NCBI RefSeq assembly: GCF_900143285.1
Contig: NZ_FRDN01000009.1
Span: 248,001 to 312,000, forward strand
Source: Desulfitobacterium chlororespirans DSM 11544
Lineage (GTDB): Bacteria > Bacillota > Desulfitobacteriia > Desulfitobacteriales > Desulfitobacteriaceae
DNA: 64,000 bases
Direction: 5' to 3'
Within the stretch, counting starts at the first letter, position 1. Each line of letters starts with the position of its first letter. The position numbers and the translations under genes were made by a program. The notes under the pieces were generated by a model that saw only the letters and a program-made list of their open reading frames with translations, did not search any database and had not been told where the DNA came from. Positions 24,975-35,079 of this stretch are shown here, piece after piece.

Positions 24975-26300
24975 TTACAACAGTTCAGCCGTCCGGGTGG
25001 CCAGTTCACTGCGTTCCCCTTTAACTAAAACAACCTGACCATAGAAAGCCTGGCCTTTCAGACGGGAAGCCACATAAGCCAAACCATTGCTTTCCTTATC
25101 CAGATAGGGGTGATCGATTTGATCCGGATCACCGCAGAGTACGATTTTAGTTCCTTCTCCAGCCCGGGTAATGATGGTTTTGAGTTCATGAGCATTCAGA
25201 TTCTGTGCCTCATCGATGATGATCAGCTGGTTGGCGATGCTGCGTCCCCGAATATAAGTGAGAACCTCGATCTCCAACTGGTCTTTTTTCCTGAGCATGT
25301 CAATGGCACTGTCTACTATAAAATCATCGTTCTTATCCCGCTGTTTGCTCATTTTGGGACGCAGTAAAAATTCAAGGTTGTCGTAGATTGGCTGCATATA
25401 GGGACGCACTTTATCTTCTTTCAGTCCGGGAAGATAGCCGATATCCTTACCCAAGGGAACAATGGGCCGGGCGCAGAGAATCCGTGTATAGAGTTCCTGA
25501 TGAAGGGTCTGTTCCAGAGCGCTGGCTAAAGCAAGCAAGGTCTTGCCTGTACCGGCCGGTCCCATCAGATTGACCAGCTTAATTTCCGGATCGTTGAGCA
25601 TATTCAGCGCCCAGATCTGCTCGATGTTTTTGGGAAAAATGCCCCAGGAACTACCGTTACGCTTATAGATATTGACCAGTTTGGTTCCGTCTTTGGCGAC
25701 CAAGAGCGGAATCTCCATCTGATCGGTGAGAACTCCTTTAACGCAGCTATTGGGCACTTTCTTGTCCGCCAGGGGAAGCGAGCCTTTCTCATAAAGCTCG
25801 GCCGCTTCATCATCCTTAAGATTTATGACCATAACCTCTTCATCTAAAGGAGTAAGATTCTTTTTATCATTATAGAAATCCTCGGTCTGGATGGACAGGG
25901 CATCCGCCTTGACACGCATCGTGATGTCCTTCGTAACCAGGATAACCGGGCGTTCATCTTCATTGGCCAGATTAAGGGTCACGGCGAGAATCCGGTTATC
26001 TGGCAGGGAAAGATCGGAGAGGAGAGGCAGAATCGTTCCTGAAGAATGGTTCAGCTCAATTCTCAGTTTTCCTCTCCCTGGCAGAGCAACTCCCTGGGAA
26101 AGCTGTCCCCCTTCGCGCAATTGATCCAAATAACGGATGACCTGACGGGCCAGGCGCCCAACATCGTCCAGCAATCTTTTTTTATGCTCCAGTTCTTCCA
26201 GAACGGCATAGGGGATAACCACCTCGTTGTCTTCAAAGCAAAAAATCGCCTTGGGGTCATGGAGCAAAACGCTGGTATCCAATACAAATACTTTCTTCAT
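24975..26300 (-). CDS. PIN domain + PhoH-like ATPase (YlaK-like)
   Basis: 441 residues: an N-terminal PIN nuclease domain (about 1-150) with conserved acidic residues (VLDTSVLLHDP, VTKD), then a PhoH ATPase (about 230-441) with Walker A GPAGTGKTLLALA and Walker B IIIDEAQNLNAHEL. PhoH2-type proteins of this layout are RNA helicase/ribonucleases, some working with PhoAT antitoxins; no such partner gene is adjacent. SD AAGGAGGAAGG lies before the ATG. It precedes the divergently unlinked YkuK-like gene on the same strand by 65 bases, so they could form a pair. Confidence 0.92.
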   Translation of the reverse strand: MKKVFVLDTSVLLHDPKAIFCFEDNEVVIPYAVLEELEHKKRLLDDVGRLARQVIRYLDQLREGGQLSQGVALPGRGKLRIELNHSSGTILPLLSDLSLPDNRILAVTLNLANEDERPVILVTKDITMRVKADALSIQTEDFYNDKKNLTPLDEEVMVINLKDDEAAELYEKGSLPLADKKVPNSCVKGVLTDQMEIPLLVAKDGTKLVNIYKRNGSSWGIFPKNIEQIWALNMLNDPEIKLVNLMGPAGTGKTLLALASALEQTLHQELYTRILCARPIVPLGKDIGYLPGLKEDKVRPYMQPIYDNLEFLLRPKMSKQRDKNDDFIVDSAIDMLRKKDQLEIEVLTYIRGRSIANQLIIIDEAQNLNAHELKTIITRAGEGTKIVLCGDPDQIDHPYLDKESNGLAYVASRLKGQAFYGQVVLVKGERSELATRTAELL

Positions 26301-26364
26301 ATTATCCTTCCTCCCGCCTTACCGATTTTGATGTCAGGATTTATATGGAGTTGCTGGACTCTGT

Positions 26365-26838
26365 TTATTTGGAGAGCCTGTTGGCCACACTGGAAGCCAT
26401 ATACGAGTTGGGCTTAACCTCGCAGAGAAAGCCGCAGGACTTGACCCAGCCCACCACTTCATCCATAAACTGGGCGGTAGGGCCGTTGTAGCCTACATCC
26501 ACATGGACGGCAATAGCGCAGAAGATGTTATCCTTCGCAAAGCGTTCCTGGAGCTTTTGAGCATACTCCAAACTCAGACCGGTCTCAAAGAGAATCTTCT
26601 GTTTGGTGTTGGTTATTTTCCTGACCTTTCTGATCTCTGAGAAGAAAATCCCGCCCCGGCCCACACCGTTGATGAACTTGTGCACCCCGATGGTGATCGG
26701 GACTTTCGTATAGGAGAAATTTTGACTGTCCGTCCCAACGGCAAGCTTGTATTGGATTTTGCTGCCGTGAGCCGTATAATTTCTGATCAGCTGATACATT
26801 TCCTCAAAGGTCACCTCTCCGTAAGTGATGCTGTACAT
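26365..26838 (-). CDS. YkuK-family ribonuclease H-like protein (DUF458)
   Basis: 157 residues that open MYSITYGEVTFEEMYQLI and contain AVGTDSQNFSYTKVPITIGV and AIAVHVDVGYNGPTAQF, typical of the RNase H-like YkuK family. The acidic residues D38 and D117 could be metal ligands. The function is not established; some are sporulation-associated in Bacillus. The ATG at 26838 has GAGGAGGG 7 bases upstream; five earlier codons (GTG start) are within the ribosome site. Confidence 0.88.
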   Translation of the reverse strand: MYSITYGEVTFEEMYQLIRNYTAHGSKIQYKLAVGTDSQNFSYTKVPITIGVHKFINGVGRGGIFFSEIRKVRKITNTKQKILFETGLSLEYAQKLQERFAKDNIFCAIAVHVDVGYNGPTAQFMDEVVGWVKSCGFLCEVKPNSYMASSVANRLSK

Positions 26839-26879
26839 AATCGCCCTCCTCACCGACTTGATCTGCGTGTTGCCCTATA

Positions 26880-26925
26880 AAAAATGAAAGCGAGTCCTAA
26901 CTGCCGTCAGGAGACCCGCTTTCAT
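26880..26925 (-). terminator. Imperfect terminator stem after the 38-aa frame
   Basis: ATGAAAGCG.AGTCCT and AGGA.GAC.CGCTTTCAT pair across a 12-base loop; on the minus strand a T-rich run (ATTTTTTATAG) follows. Confidence 0.65.
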
Positions 26926-27038
26926 TCTTTATAATAATGATACCGATACCAGGACATGGAGGCCCGGCCCTGTGAACATCTTTCTACAGACGCCCGCCTT
27001 AATTCTCTGTATCTGCTCTCTTGCCTGTCATGAAGCAT
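26922..27038 (-). CDS. Candidate 38-aa basic peptide
   Basis: ATG at 27038 follows GGGGAGGGG at good spacing and opens MLHDRQESRYRELRRASV... ending SWYRYHYYKE, then a terminator-like stem at once. It is rich in Arg and Tyr with one Cys. I do not recognise it. It is short and could be chance, but the ribosome site and terminator bracket it neatly. Confidence 0.4.
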   Translation of the reverse strand: MLHDRQESRYRELRRASVERCSQGRASMSWYRYHYYKE

Positions 27039-27224
27039 AAATACCCCTCCCCTGCCAATTCACCGACTATGGCTGGTTTCTGTGATTTCCTTGGCGATAA
27101 AAGAATATTACACTATTAATGTTAATCCATTATTAAACTTAAGTAAATAAAAAGAAAAAATTTTTTACAGAATCCACTTTCCCAACAGGTGCTTTTTGCT
27201 TTCCTTAAATTAGGTTGAAGCCCA

Positions 27225-27278
27225 TAAAAAAAACGGCCGGAGAGCCGGCCATCAAAGTCCGGTGCCACCCGGAGACTT
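27225..27278 (-). ncRNA. Two-hairpin RNA with a U8 tail
   Basis: On the minus strand AAGT.CT.CCGG-GTGGCA-CCGG.ACTT (27278-27255) is followed by GGCCGG-CTCT-CCGGCC (27250-27235) and then eight or nine U. The loop holds GGGTGGCACC, part of the T-box motif, but no stem I or synthetase gene is present. The upstream region to 27360 is A/T-rich with no gene. It may be the end of a short regulatory RNA. No function can be given. Confidence 0.45.
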
Positions 27279-27459
27279 AGTCAATCTTAAAATAGCACAA
27301 TAATAATAAACTAAAAGTCCGATTAGATTAAGCCTAAGTAAAATCTGTTAAAAATCATATTCTTGCGGGCAAATTTCAACTCCAGTTTACAAATACATAA
27401 AACTCCTTTTGCACTTGCATTTTATACTTTTCATAAAAGGACTATAAGGAGGGAACGTT

Positions 27460-28623
27460 TTGCGAATCGCTTATTTTACAGATACCTACCTGCCGCAAAT
27501 CAATGGTGTTACCAATACTCTGAGCAAGTTAGGGGATTATCTGCAAAACCGGCAAATAGAACACCTCTTTTTTGCTCCCCAATATGAAAGGGAGCCTTCC
27601 AGTCTCACCTATCTTTGCCCCTCCCCCGTGGCCCGTTTTAAAAGCGTGACCCTCCCTTTCTACCCGGAGTGCCGCCTTTCCTTGCCCAATTATACCAAGC
27701 TTGCAGAAATTGCCGACCGTTTTCGCCCTGACCTCATTCACCTGACCGACCCCTTGGGCATCGGGCTTGCCGGCCTGCGCTATGCTAAGGAGCGCCGGAT
27801 TCCCGTGGTCTCATCTTTCCATACCAACTTCGATACCTATCTCAGATATTATAAAATGGAATACCTGGAGGGAATGGTCTGGGCTTTGTTCCAGTGGTTC
27901 CATAATTCCTGTGCGGTGAATTTCTGTCCTTCTCAAACAACCATGCAGGTTCTTGCTGCCAAAGGAATCGAAAATCTGGCCCTCTGGGCCAGAGGGGTGG
28001 ACTCCGCCAAATTCAGCCCTCATCATCGCAGTGAAGAGATTCGCCGCCGCTTCATCAGCCGGCCCGAACAATTGCTCTTCCTCTACGTAGGCCGCCTTGC
28101 CCCGGAGAAAGACCTCGATATCCTGACCCAAAGCATTAAGCTGGTGAACCAAACCCACCGGGAGAAAATCCGCTTCATCATCGTCGGGGACGGCCCCTAT
28201 GCCCAGGACATGCGTGAGCAGTCCGACGAGAATATCCTTTTTACCGGCTACCTTCAGGGATCGGAACTGTCCTCCCTTTATGCTTCCTGTGACGCTTTCG
28301 TTTTTCCTTCAAGTACGGAGACCTTCGGCAATGTGGTTCTGGAAGCCATGGCCTCCCGTCTGCCGGTGATTACGGTCAGAAGCGGCGGCGTTGCCGATAA
28401 TGTTGTTGACAGGCAGAACGGCTTGCTGTGTGCCCCCCGGGATGAGGCAAGTCTGACTGAGGCGATAATCAGGCTGGCTGATCAGGACGAACTCAGAGCA
28501 ACACTCGCCGCTAATGCTCTCGCCCATGCATCATCCCAGTCCTGGAACACTATTTTTGACCAACTGCTCAGGGATTATAAATTTGTGCTGGATAAACACA
28601 TTGATACGGTTAAGACAGCCTAG
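27460..28623 (+). CDS. Group 4-type glycosyltransferase
   Basis: 387 residues, starting at TTG (27460) with AAGGAGGG 7 bases upstream. The N-terminal domain begins MRIAYFTDTYLPQINGVTNTL; the C-terminal GT-B half has FLYVGRLAPEKDLDIL and the E-x7-E sugar-nucleotide motif in SSTETFGNVVLEAM. It resembles the MgtA-type mannosyl/glucosyl-lipid transferases. The acceptor is unknown. It is convergent with the UDP-glucose dehydrogenase gene and ends at a strong terminator. Confidence 0.9.
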   Translation: MRIAYFTDTYLPQINGVTNTLSKLGDYLQNRQIEHLFFAPQYEREPSSLTYLCPSPVARFKSVTLPFYPECRLSLPNYTKLAEIADRFRPDLIHLTDPLGIGLAGLRYAKERRIPVVSSFHTNFDTYLRYYKMEYLEGMVWALFQWFHNSCAVNFCPSQTTMQVLAAKGIENLALWARGVDSAKFSPHHRSEEIRRRFISRPEQLLFLYVGRLAPEKDLDILTQSIKLVNQTHREKIRFIIVGDGPYAQDMREQSDENILFTGYLQGSELSSLYASCDAFVFPSSTETFGNVVLEAMASRLPVITVRSGGVADNVVDRQNGLLCAPRDEASLTEAIIRLADQDELRATLAANALAHASSQSWNTIFDQLLRDYKFVLDKHIDTVKTA

Positions 28624-28642
28624 GGAATTATTTTAGTGCGCA

Positions 28643-28689
28643 TAAAAGCGTGTTGGGATTACATAGTGAGTATCCCCAACACGCTTTTA
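28643..28689. terminator. Bidirectional terminator between glycosyltransferase and ugd
   Basis: TAAAAGCGTGTTGGG (28643-28657) pairs perfectly with CCCAACACGCTTTTA (28675-28689), a 15-bp stem with A/T ends on both sides, serving the two convergent genes. Confidence 0.85.
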
Positions 28690-28749
28690 CCATACAACAG
28701 ATTAAATATATGAGCAGATCTCAGTTCCGAGCAGTCAGACTTTTCAAGT

Positions 28750-30075
28750 TCAACGGGCTGAAATCATACTTTGCACGACAGGCCACTCACTGGAAGAGGG
28801 CCGCTCGGGAAGGAAAAAGCCCGCCTCCAGCAATCTTTTCCGTTCAAAGAGATAACGCCCGTCAATAAATATAGGGGCATTCATGCTCCTTTGCAGACGC
28901 TTCAGATCAAGATCCAGGAATTCCTCCCATTCTGTCAGCACAATTACGGCGTCGGCGCCCTGGCATGCTGTATAAGGATTATCTACAGTATTTACAGAAA
29001 TAGCATCAGGCAAGCTCGAACTATCCACAACGGGATCATAGACTTTCACCAGTCCCCCCAGTTTGGTAATCTGGGCAATAATCGTTACCGAAGGAGCATC
29101 CCTGAGATCATCTGTATTGGCTTTGAAGGCCAGACCCAGGATGGCGATTTTTCTGCTCTTAAGGTTGCCCAGCACCTCGGTCAGCCGCTGAACAACGTGT
29201 ACCCGCTGCTCATAGTTGACCTCCAGCACATCCTTGAACATCCAGACATTGACACCATGAACCTCACCCTGAGCTATCAGCCCCTGGGTATCTTTAGCCA
29301 GACAGGAGCCCCCGAAGCCTACTCCCGGCTTCAGGTAAGCCTGACCAATGCGGTGGTCCAGACCGACCGCTGCGGCCACATCCTGAATATTGCCTCCCAC
29401 AGCTTCACATAAATTAGCAATAGTGTTGATATAAGAAATTTTCAAGGCCAAAAAACTGTTGGAAGCATATTTAATCATCTCCGCACTATGCCAGTCGGTG
29501 AAAACTTTAGGACAGTTCAAGGGCTGAAACAGTTCCTTCATTTGTTCCCTGATTTCCGGTGACATACAGCCCACAACCAGACGGTCGGGATGAAGAAAGT
29601 CATGGACGGCTGTTCCCTGACGTAAGAATTCCGGTGCAGAGACTACGGAAAATTTATAACTGCCCTTTTCATTTAAATACAGGGAAACTTCTTCACCGGT
29701 TCCCACGGGTACAGTGCTTTTGATCATGACGATCACATCATTGCGCACATTCTCCCGGAAACTTTTGATTACAGCCCAAAAGTCTTCCAGATTGGGATGT
29801 CCGTTTTCGGCAGGCGGAGTTCCCACGGCGACGATGATCATCTCACATCCCCTCAGTGCCTCTGCCATTTCTGCAGTAAAGCGCAGATATTTCCCAAGCC
29901 TATTAAGTTCCACCAATTCCTGAAGCCCCGACTCAAAGATCGGCAGTTTACCAGCCAAAAGGTCCTCAATTTTTTGTTCATTGTGATCAACGCATACCAC
30001 ATTATGTTGCCAGTCTGCCAGAATCGCAGCTGAAACCAAGCCCACATATCCTGCGCCGACGACACAAATCTTCAT
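28750..30075 (-). CDS. ugd: UDP-glucose 6-dehydrogenase
   Basis: 441 residues; oxidises UDP-glucose to UDP-glucuronate with two NAD+. It has the N-terminal Rossmann motif KICVVGAGYVGLVSA, the catalytic cysteine in GVGFGGSCLAKDT (about 257), and C-terminal ILGLAFKANTDDLRD. The ATG at 30075 has GAGGGGGG about 8 bases upstream. The nearby glycosyltransferase suggests a role in glucuronate-containing surface or capsule polymers or lipids, but the two genes converge and are not one operon. Confidence 0.95.
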   Translation of the reverse strand: MKICVVGAGYVGLVSAAILADWQHNVVCVDHNEQKIEDLLAGKLPIFESGLQELVELNRLGKYLRFTAEMAEALRGCEMIIVAVGTPPAENGHPNLEDFWAVIKSFRENVRNDVIVMIKSTVPVGTGEEVSLYLNEKGSYKFSVVSAPEFLRQGTAVHDFLHPDRLVVGCMSPEIREQMKELFQPLNCPKVFTDWHSAEMIKYASNSFLALKISYINTIANLCEAVGGNIQDVAAAVGLDHRIGQAYLKPGVGFGGSCLAKDTQGLIAQGEVHGVNVWMFKDVLEVNYEQRVHVVQRLTEVLGNLKSRKIAILGLAFKANTDDLRDAPSVTIIAQITKLGGLVKVYDPVVDSSSLPDAISVNTVDNPYTACQGADAVIVLTEWEEFLDLDLKRLQRSMNAPIFIDGRYLFERKRLLEAGFFLPERPSSSEWPVVQSMISAR

Positions 30076-30179
30076 AATCAAGCCCCCCTCACTTCTGACT
30101 CAGAACAAGCCATTAAGTCATAGTCTTGTTTTGATTATAGCGTCGGAATGTAAATGCTTGATTATAGCCCATTAATGAC

Positions 30180-31721
30180 TTAGTAAAGCGGACGTAAATG
30201 TTTAGCCAAAAATTTTTCTGCTTCTTCTCTCTTCCTTTGGGTCTCCCGCCATCGGTTCAGGTAAACCTGCCAGTTAGCAGGATGATGAAAACTGACCAGG
30301 GAAAAATCCTTGGGATTAACGATTTTGCTGGAAGCCCCCGCTCCCAGGCCGATAACCGTTTGCTGCTCTTCCATGATCCCAATATTATAACGGCATTCCA
30401 AACCGGGCTTAGCGAAGCCAATGTTCTCCAGATTGCCGGCGATATGCTTTTGGCGGTAGAGATAATAGGGCTGCATTCCCATAGAGCGGGCAGCAGCCAT
30501 GACGGCTTCCTGCATCCCCTCCAACTCCTTGCCCAGATTTTGTGTTGAACCTCGTTCATGCTCCTGGGAGCCCCGTTTAATGGCTAAGGCATGAACCGTA
30601 AGGTTATCCGGTTCCAGCACCTTGATCTTCGCCAAAGTCTCCCGGATATCCGTAATCCCTTCCCCAGGCAGCCCGATAATTAAGTCCATATTAATAATCC
30701 AGTCTGGAATCCCACGGGCAAGTTTATATACTTTAAGGATATCCTCCACAGTATGGGCACGACCAATCCGTTGTAGAGTTCGATTATGCATGGTTTGAGG
30801 ATTGATACTCAACCGATCGACACCGCTGGCACGGAGAGCTGAAAGCTTTTCCTGCGACAAGGTATCGGGCCGCCCGGCTTCCACTGTGAATTCTCTGGCC
30901 TCTCTATGGGGAATATAGGTCATCATTAAGGCGATCAGGCCTTCCATCTCCGGAATCGTGAGTACAGTAGGAGTTCCTCCGCCCAGATAAAGGGAGTCGG
31001 CTGTAAGTCCTCTAGCCTTCATCCATGCTCCTGCCGCCCTGATTTCTTCACCTAACCCCTGCAGATAATGCTCCAGAGGCTCTCTGCTCTGCTGTAATGA
31101 ATAGGCAGGGAAGGAGCAATAGGAGCAGCGGGTAGGGCAAAAGGGTATCCCTATATATACTGCTACATCCTGGGGATGGTTTTTCATAGCTTCCAGAAAG
31201 GGCTGCTGAATGTCCACCACTTCCTGAAGCAATTGTGACTTATTCTCACGAATGGCATACACTTCCCGCAGTGATGCCGCTCTCTCTTCGGAAGAGTATC
31301 CTGCCTTTTTTAAGCGATGAAGAATTTTACTGGGGCGAATTCCCGTTAAGATTCCCCAAGGGGGAGTGTGCCCTGTCACCTGGACAAGGAGAGAGAAAAG
31401 CCCCCTCTTTAGCAAAAACTTCCGCTTATCTTCTTTTCCTGCATAGGGATGAGACAAAATAAATTTTATTTGGTCCTCATTGAGAACAACCGAGCTTTGG
31501 GCAGACCTTAACTTGGTCTCGCAGCTAAAACCCTTAAAATTCCCTTCAATCTGCCAGGGAGTATCGGGATAATGAATATCAAGGTGAATAATCCCCATCT
31601 CGCAGTCGGCCCCCTCTACCTCAAGCCCGGTTTGAGCCTCAGAGAAAAAGGCCCGGCTTAAGGAAAGACCCGCTTCCAGTTCGGAGCGGGATAAAGTATG
31701 GCTTTGTAAACTAATTTTCAT
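30180..31721 (-). CDS. hemZ: Oxygen-independent coproporphyrinogen III oxidase-like radical SAM protein (HemZ)
   Basis: 513 residues. The radical-SAM cluster motif is CPTRCSYC (about residues 196-203, IPFCPTRCSYCSFPAY). An N-terminal extension of about 180 residues and the C-terminal HemN domain (YYLYRQKHIAGNLENIGF) match the HemZ subfamily. It may convert coproporphyrinogen III in anaerobic haem synthesis, which would suit nrfHA here, although some HemN-like proteins (HemW) are haem chaperones instead. Its ATG overlaps the stop of the metallo-hydrolase gene (ATGA). Confidence 0.9.
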   Translation of the reverse strand: MKISLQSHTLSRSELEAGLSLSRAFFSEAQTGLEVEGADCEMGIIHLDIHYPDTPWQIEGNFKGFSCETKLRSAQSSVVLNEDQIKFILSHPYAGKEDKRKFLLKRGLFSLLVQVTGHTPPWGILTGIRPSKILHRLKKAGYSSEERAASLREVYAIRENKSQLLQEVVDIQQPFLEAMKNHPQDVAVYIGIPFCPTRCSYCSFPAYSLQQSREPLEHYLQGLGEEIRAAGAWMKARGLTADSLYLGGGTPTVLTIPEMEGLIALMMTYIPHREAREFTVEAGRPDTLSQEKLSALRASGVDRLSINPQTMHNRTLQRIGRAHTVEDILKVYKLARGIPDWIINMDLIIGLPGEGITDIRETLAKIKVLEPDNLTVHALAIKRGSQEHERGSTQNLGKELEGMQEAVMAAARSMGMQPYYLYRQKHIAGNLENIGFAKPGLECRYNIGIMEEQQTVIGLGAGASSKIVNPKDFSLVSFHHPANWQVYLNRWRETQRKREEAEKFLAKHLRPLY

Positions 31722-32341
31722 TGCAAAAACGGGTTTTCCCGCTTTTCCCTCCCGATCGTGGTCTCCGGTCCATGACCAGGGTACACCCTGGTGTCCTCCG
31801 GCAGCACAAGCAGTTTCTTCACCACGGATTTTATCAATTCTTCATAAGATCCGCCGGGAAAGTCCGTTCGTCCGATGGAGCCGTCGAACAGAGTATCGCC
31901 GCTGATCAGCCCTTCAGAAGTCAGGAAGCAGACCCCGCCCAGGGTATGTCCAGGTGTAGCGATCACGGTAAGATTCAGATTCCCCACCTGCAATATCTGA
32001 CCATCTTCCAGCAGAAAATCCGCCGGCTCAAACTCATAGGATCTTCCCAGCATTCGGGAAAGATTATGGGCTCCGCTGGTCAGCATCACAGCATCTTCTT
32101 TATGAATCCCTACCTTGGCCTGATAAAGTTCACGCAATTTATCCACCGCACCAATATGATCAAAGTGTCCATGAGTAAGCAGAATATATTCCACCTGAAC
32201 CCCTCTCTCAGCCACCCATTCCTGAATTCCGGACCCATTGGCTCCCGGATCGATAAGGGCTGCCTTCTTGGTCTCAGGGCAGCTCACCAGATAACAATTA
32301 GCCCCCATAGCTCCTACCGCGCGACACTCAATCATGTCCAT
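31718..32341 (-). CDS. MBL-fold metallo-hydrolase (glyoxalase II-like)
   Basis: 207 residues with the metal-binding THGHFDHIGA motif (about 56-65), a second His in ATPGHTLGGV, and Asp in GDTLFDGSIGRTDF. It is the short, hydroxyacylglutathione-hydrolase-like form common beside dtd and relA in clostridia. Because such organisms lack glutathione, the substrate is probably another thioester. It is coupled to hemZ by a four-base overlap. Confidence 0.9.
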   Translation of the reverse strand: MDMIECRAVGAMGANCYLVSCPETKKAALIDPGANGSGIQEWVAERGVQVEYILLTHGHFDHIGAVDKLRELYQAKVGIHKEDAVMLTSGAHNLSRMLGRSYEFEPADFLLEDGQILQVGNLNLTVIATPGHTLGGVCFLTSEGLISGDTLFDGSIGRTDFPGGSYEELIKSVVKKLLVLPEDTRVYPGHGPETTIGREKRENPFLQ

Positions 32342-32417
32342 CCCTCCATCCTAATCTGTGCTTTCTCATTAAATTTAAATTCAAACTCAAAACTTCCCTA
32401 AACTATCCTGAACCGAA

Positions 32418-32867
32418 TCAGAAATTCTTCGCACTGTCGATCAGCAGGGTCACCGGTCCATCATTGACCAGGGCTACCTGCATCTCGGCTTGAAAAACCC
32501 CTGTTTCCACATGAAGCCCATAACTCCGCATTTTGGCCACGGCCTGCTGGAAAAGCTCTCTAGCCATCTCGGGAGGTGCTGCCGTGGAAAAGCTGGGACG
32601 TTTGCCTTTGCGGCAGTCTCCATAAAGAGTGAATTGAGAGACCATGAGAATTTCGCCCCCAACATCCTGAACCGAGCGATTCATCTTCCCTTCCTCATCT
32701 TCAAAAAGTCGAAGTCCGGCAATTTTATCCATCATCCAGCTCAGATCGGCTTCCGTATCCCCCTGACCCACTCCGAACAGCACCAGCAATCCGGCCCCAA
32801 TCCGGCCAACGACCTCTCCCTCCACCGTAACGGAGGCCTGGGTCACTCTCTGAACAACACTGCGCAA
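32418..32867 (-). CDS. dtd: D-aminoacyl-tRNA deacylase
   Basis: 149 residues; removes D-amino acids (and Gly mischarged on tRNA-Ala) from tRNA. It has [17 protein letters not shown] and the active-site [10 protein letters not shown] at the C-terminus. It starts at TTG (32867); the AGGAGGG ribosome site lies inside the last codons of relA, so it is coupled to relA. Normal length. Confidence 0.95.
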   Translation of the reverse strand: MRSVVQRVTQASVTVEGEVVGRIGAGLLVLFGVGQGDTEADLSWMMDKIAGLRLFEDEEGKMNRSVQDVGGEILMVSQFTLYGDCRKGKRPSFSTAAPPEMARELFQQAVAKMRSYGLHVETGVFQAEMQVALVNDGPVTLLIDSAKNF

Positions 32868-32869
32868 AC

Positions 32870-35050
32870 TTAACGCCCTCCTAAATGTACCCGTTCCACA
32901 GATGTGACATCTTTAACCCGCCGGATTTTCTGCATCACATTATACAAATGTCCCAGATTGCGAATCTCAATACTCAGTTGAATATGGGTATTCTTATCTT
33001 TGGCCACCCGGGCATTGATCCCTAAAATATTCGTGCGTGTCTCCATCACCACATTCATCACATCGGTAACCAACCGTGGGCGATCTAAAGCAAAAATCTC
33101 CAAATCCACTGGATAAATGGATTCTACTTCCGTATCCCAGATCACTTCAACCATCCGGGCTTGCTCCTCCTGGGAATGGGCTTTGACATTATCACACTCC
33201 CGGCGATGGATGGAGACCCCCCTGCCCCGGGTAATATAGCCAACGATATCATCTCCAGGCAATGGATTACAGCAACGGGAAAAGCGCACAAGAATGTTGT
33301 CCACACCCTTGACCCTTACCCCTTGGCTCGCCTTCCCATAGCCACTGGAAGGCTTGCCTTCGCCTTGCTGCAGGGCCTCCAGCTGAAGCCGTTCCCGTTC
33401 ATCCTTGGTCAAATCTTCCTTTAGGCGCATCAGAACCTTATTCACGGTAACGGCGCCGTCTCCCATGGCAGCATAGAGATCTTCCACATTAGTTATATTG
33501 TAAGATTTACCAATCTTTAAGAGAAGATCGGATTTAAGCACTTGAGCCGGATCCAGGCCAAGCTTCCGTACTTCCCGCTCAATCCCCTCCCGGCCGCGGG
33601 CGACATTTTCTTCCCGCTTTTCCTTCTTAAACCACCCACGAATTCTGTTTTTCGCCTGAGATGTTTTTACGAAAGACAACCAATCCCGGCTGGGTCCATT
33701 GCTCTGCTTTGACGTCAGAATCTCCACAATATCCCCATTGGCCAATTTGGTTTCCAGCGGTACAATACGGCTGTTGATCTTAGCCCCTACACAGCGGTGC
33801 CCTACATCCGTATGAACCCGGTAGGCAAAGTCAACCGGGCAGGAACCAGCCGGCAGTTCCACCACATCTCCCTTGGGAGTAAACACAAAAACCGTATCGG
33901 CAAAAAGATCGATTTTGAGTGATTCCATGAATTCGCCTGCATCCCGGGAATCGTGCTGCCACTCCAACATCTGCCGCAGCCAGGACAGCTTCTGCTCAAA
34001 ATTACCGCCGACGGGTTTGCCGGCACCTTCTTTATATTTCCAATGGGCGGCAATACCGTATTCCGCAGTGCGATGCATCTCCCAGGTGCGAATCTGGATC
34101 TCAAAGGGTTCTCCATGGGCTCCCACCAACGTGGTATGCAAAGATTGATACATATTGGGCTTGGGCATGGCAATATAGTCCTTAAACCGGCCGGGTAAGG
34201 GCTTCCACATGGTATGAATGATTCCCAGAGCACCATAACAATCATTCACAGAATCGACGATCACCCGAACCGCAGTTAAATCGTAGATTTCGCTGAGTTC
34301 TCTGTGCTGATTGATCATTTTTCGGTAGATGCTGTAAAAATGCTTAGGGCGGCCTGATATATCCGCTTTGATGCCTACTTCAGCCAGACGCTTGGATAAC
34401 TGGCTGATGACTTCGTTAATCTGCACTTCCCGCTCTGCCCGTTTTAAAGCGATTCCTTCCGATAGGTCATAATATTCCTGGGGCTTTAAGTAGCGAAAAG
34501 ATAAATCCTCCAGCTCCCATTTAATCCGGAAAATACCCAGCCGGTTGGCCAAAGGAGCAAAAATCTCCAAAGTTTCCAGAGCGATTTCCTTTTGCTTTTT
34601 TTCGGAATGAAATTTCAGCGTCCGCATATTGTGGAGACGATCCGCCAATTTGATCAAAATCACCCGAATATCCCTAGCCATAGCCAGGAACATCTTGCGC
34701 AGATTCTCAACCTGAAGCTCTTCCTTGCTTTTGTACTCGATCCGCCCCAGCTTCGTGACGCCATCGACCAGGATAGCTACTTGAGAGCCAAACTCTCTTT
34801 CTATATCTTCGTTGGTATAATGAGTATCTTCCACCACATCATGGAGGAACGCCGCCGCAATAGTGGCTTCATCCATTTCCAGTTCCAATAAGATCTTGGC
34901 CACTTCCAGAGGATGCTGAATATATTCTTCTCCTGAATTGCGAAGCTGCCCACGGTGAGCTTCTTCAGCAAAGGAATAAGCTTTCTCCACAAGCTTGATC
35001 CCTTCTGGAGACGCTTTATGCAATTTTTCCATGAGCTCGCTGATCGACAT
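32870..35050 (-). CDS. relA: Bifunctional (p)ppGpp synthetase/hydrolase RelA/SpoT
   Basis: 726 residues: HD hydrolase (about 45-150; [10 protein letters not shown]) that is intact, synthetase domain (about 220-340; [30 protein letters not shown]), TGS domain (about 390-450), and C-terminal ACT domain (about 650-726). An intact HD site and complete synthetase imply both activities. It heads relA-dtd-MBL-hemZ after apt, the usual Firmicute order recJ-apt-relA-dtd. Confidence 0.96.
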   Translation of the reverse strand: MSISELMEKLHKASPEGIKLVEKAYSFAEEAHRGQLRNSGEEYIQHPLEVAKILLELEMDEATIAAAFLHDVVEDTHYTNEDIEREFGSQVAILVDGVTKLGRIEYKSKEELQVENLRKMFLAMARDIRVILIKLADRLHNMRTLKFHSEKKQKEIALETLEIFAPLANRLGIFRIKWELEDLSFRYLKPQEYYDLSEGIALKRAEREVQINEVISQLSKRLAEVGIKADISGRPKHFYSIYRKMINQHRELSEIYDLTAVRVIVDSVNDCYGALGIIHTMWKPLPGRFKDYIAMPKPNMYQSLHTTLVGAHGEPFEIQIRTWEMHRTAEYGIAAHWKYKEGAGKPVGGNFEQKLSWLRQMLEWQHDSRDAGEFMESLKIDLFADTVFVFTPKGDVVELPAGSCPVDFAYRVHTDVGHRCVGAKINSRIVPLETKLANGDIVEILTSKQSNGPSRDWLSFVKTSQAKNRIRGWFKKEKREENVARGREGIEREVRKLGLDPAQVLKSDLLLKIGKSYNITNVEDLYAAMGDGAVTVNKVLMRLKEDLTKDERERLQLEALQQGEGKPSSGYGKASQGVRVKGVDNILVRFSRCCNPLPGDDIVGYITRGRGVSIHRRECDNVKAHSQEEQARMVEVIWDTEVESIYPVDLEIFALDRPRLVTDVMNVVMETRTNILGINARVAKDKNTHIQLSIEIRNLGHLYNVMQKIRRVKDVTSVERVHLGGR

Positions 35051-35079
35051 TACCCTGCTCCTCTCTAGTGACCTCTTTT

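Noticed and set aside
27225-27278. T-box riboswitch
   Set aside because: GGGTGGCACC is present, but there is no stem I, no complete T-box motif and no synthetase or amino-acid gene downstream.
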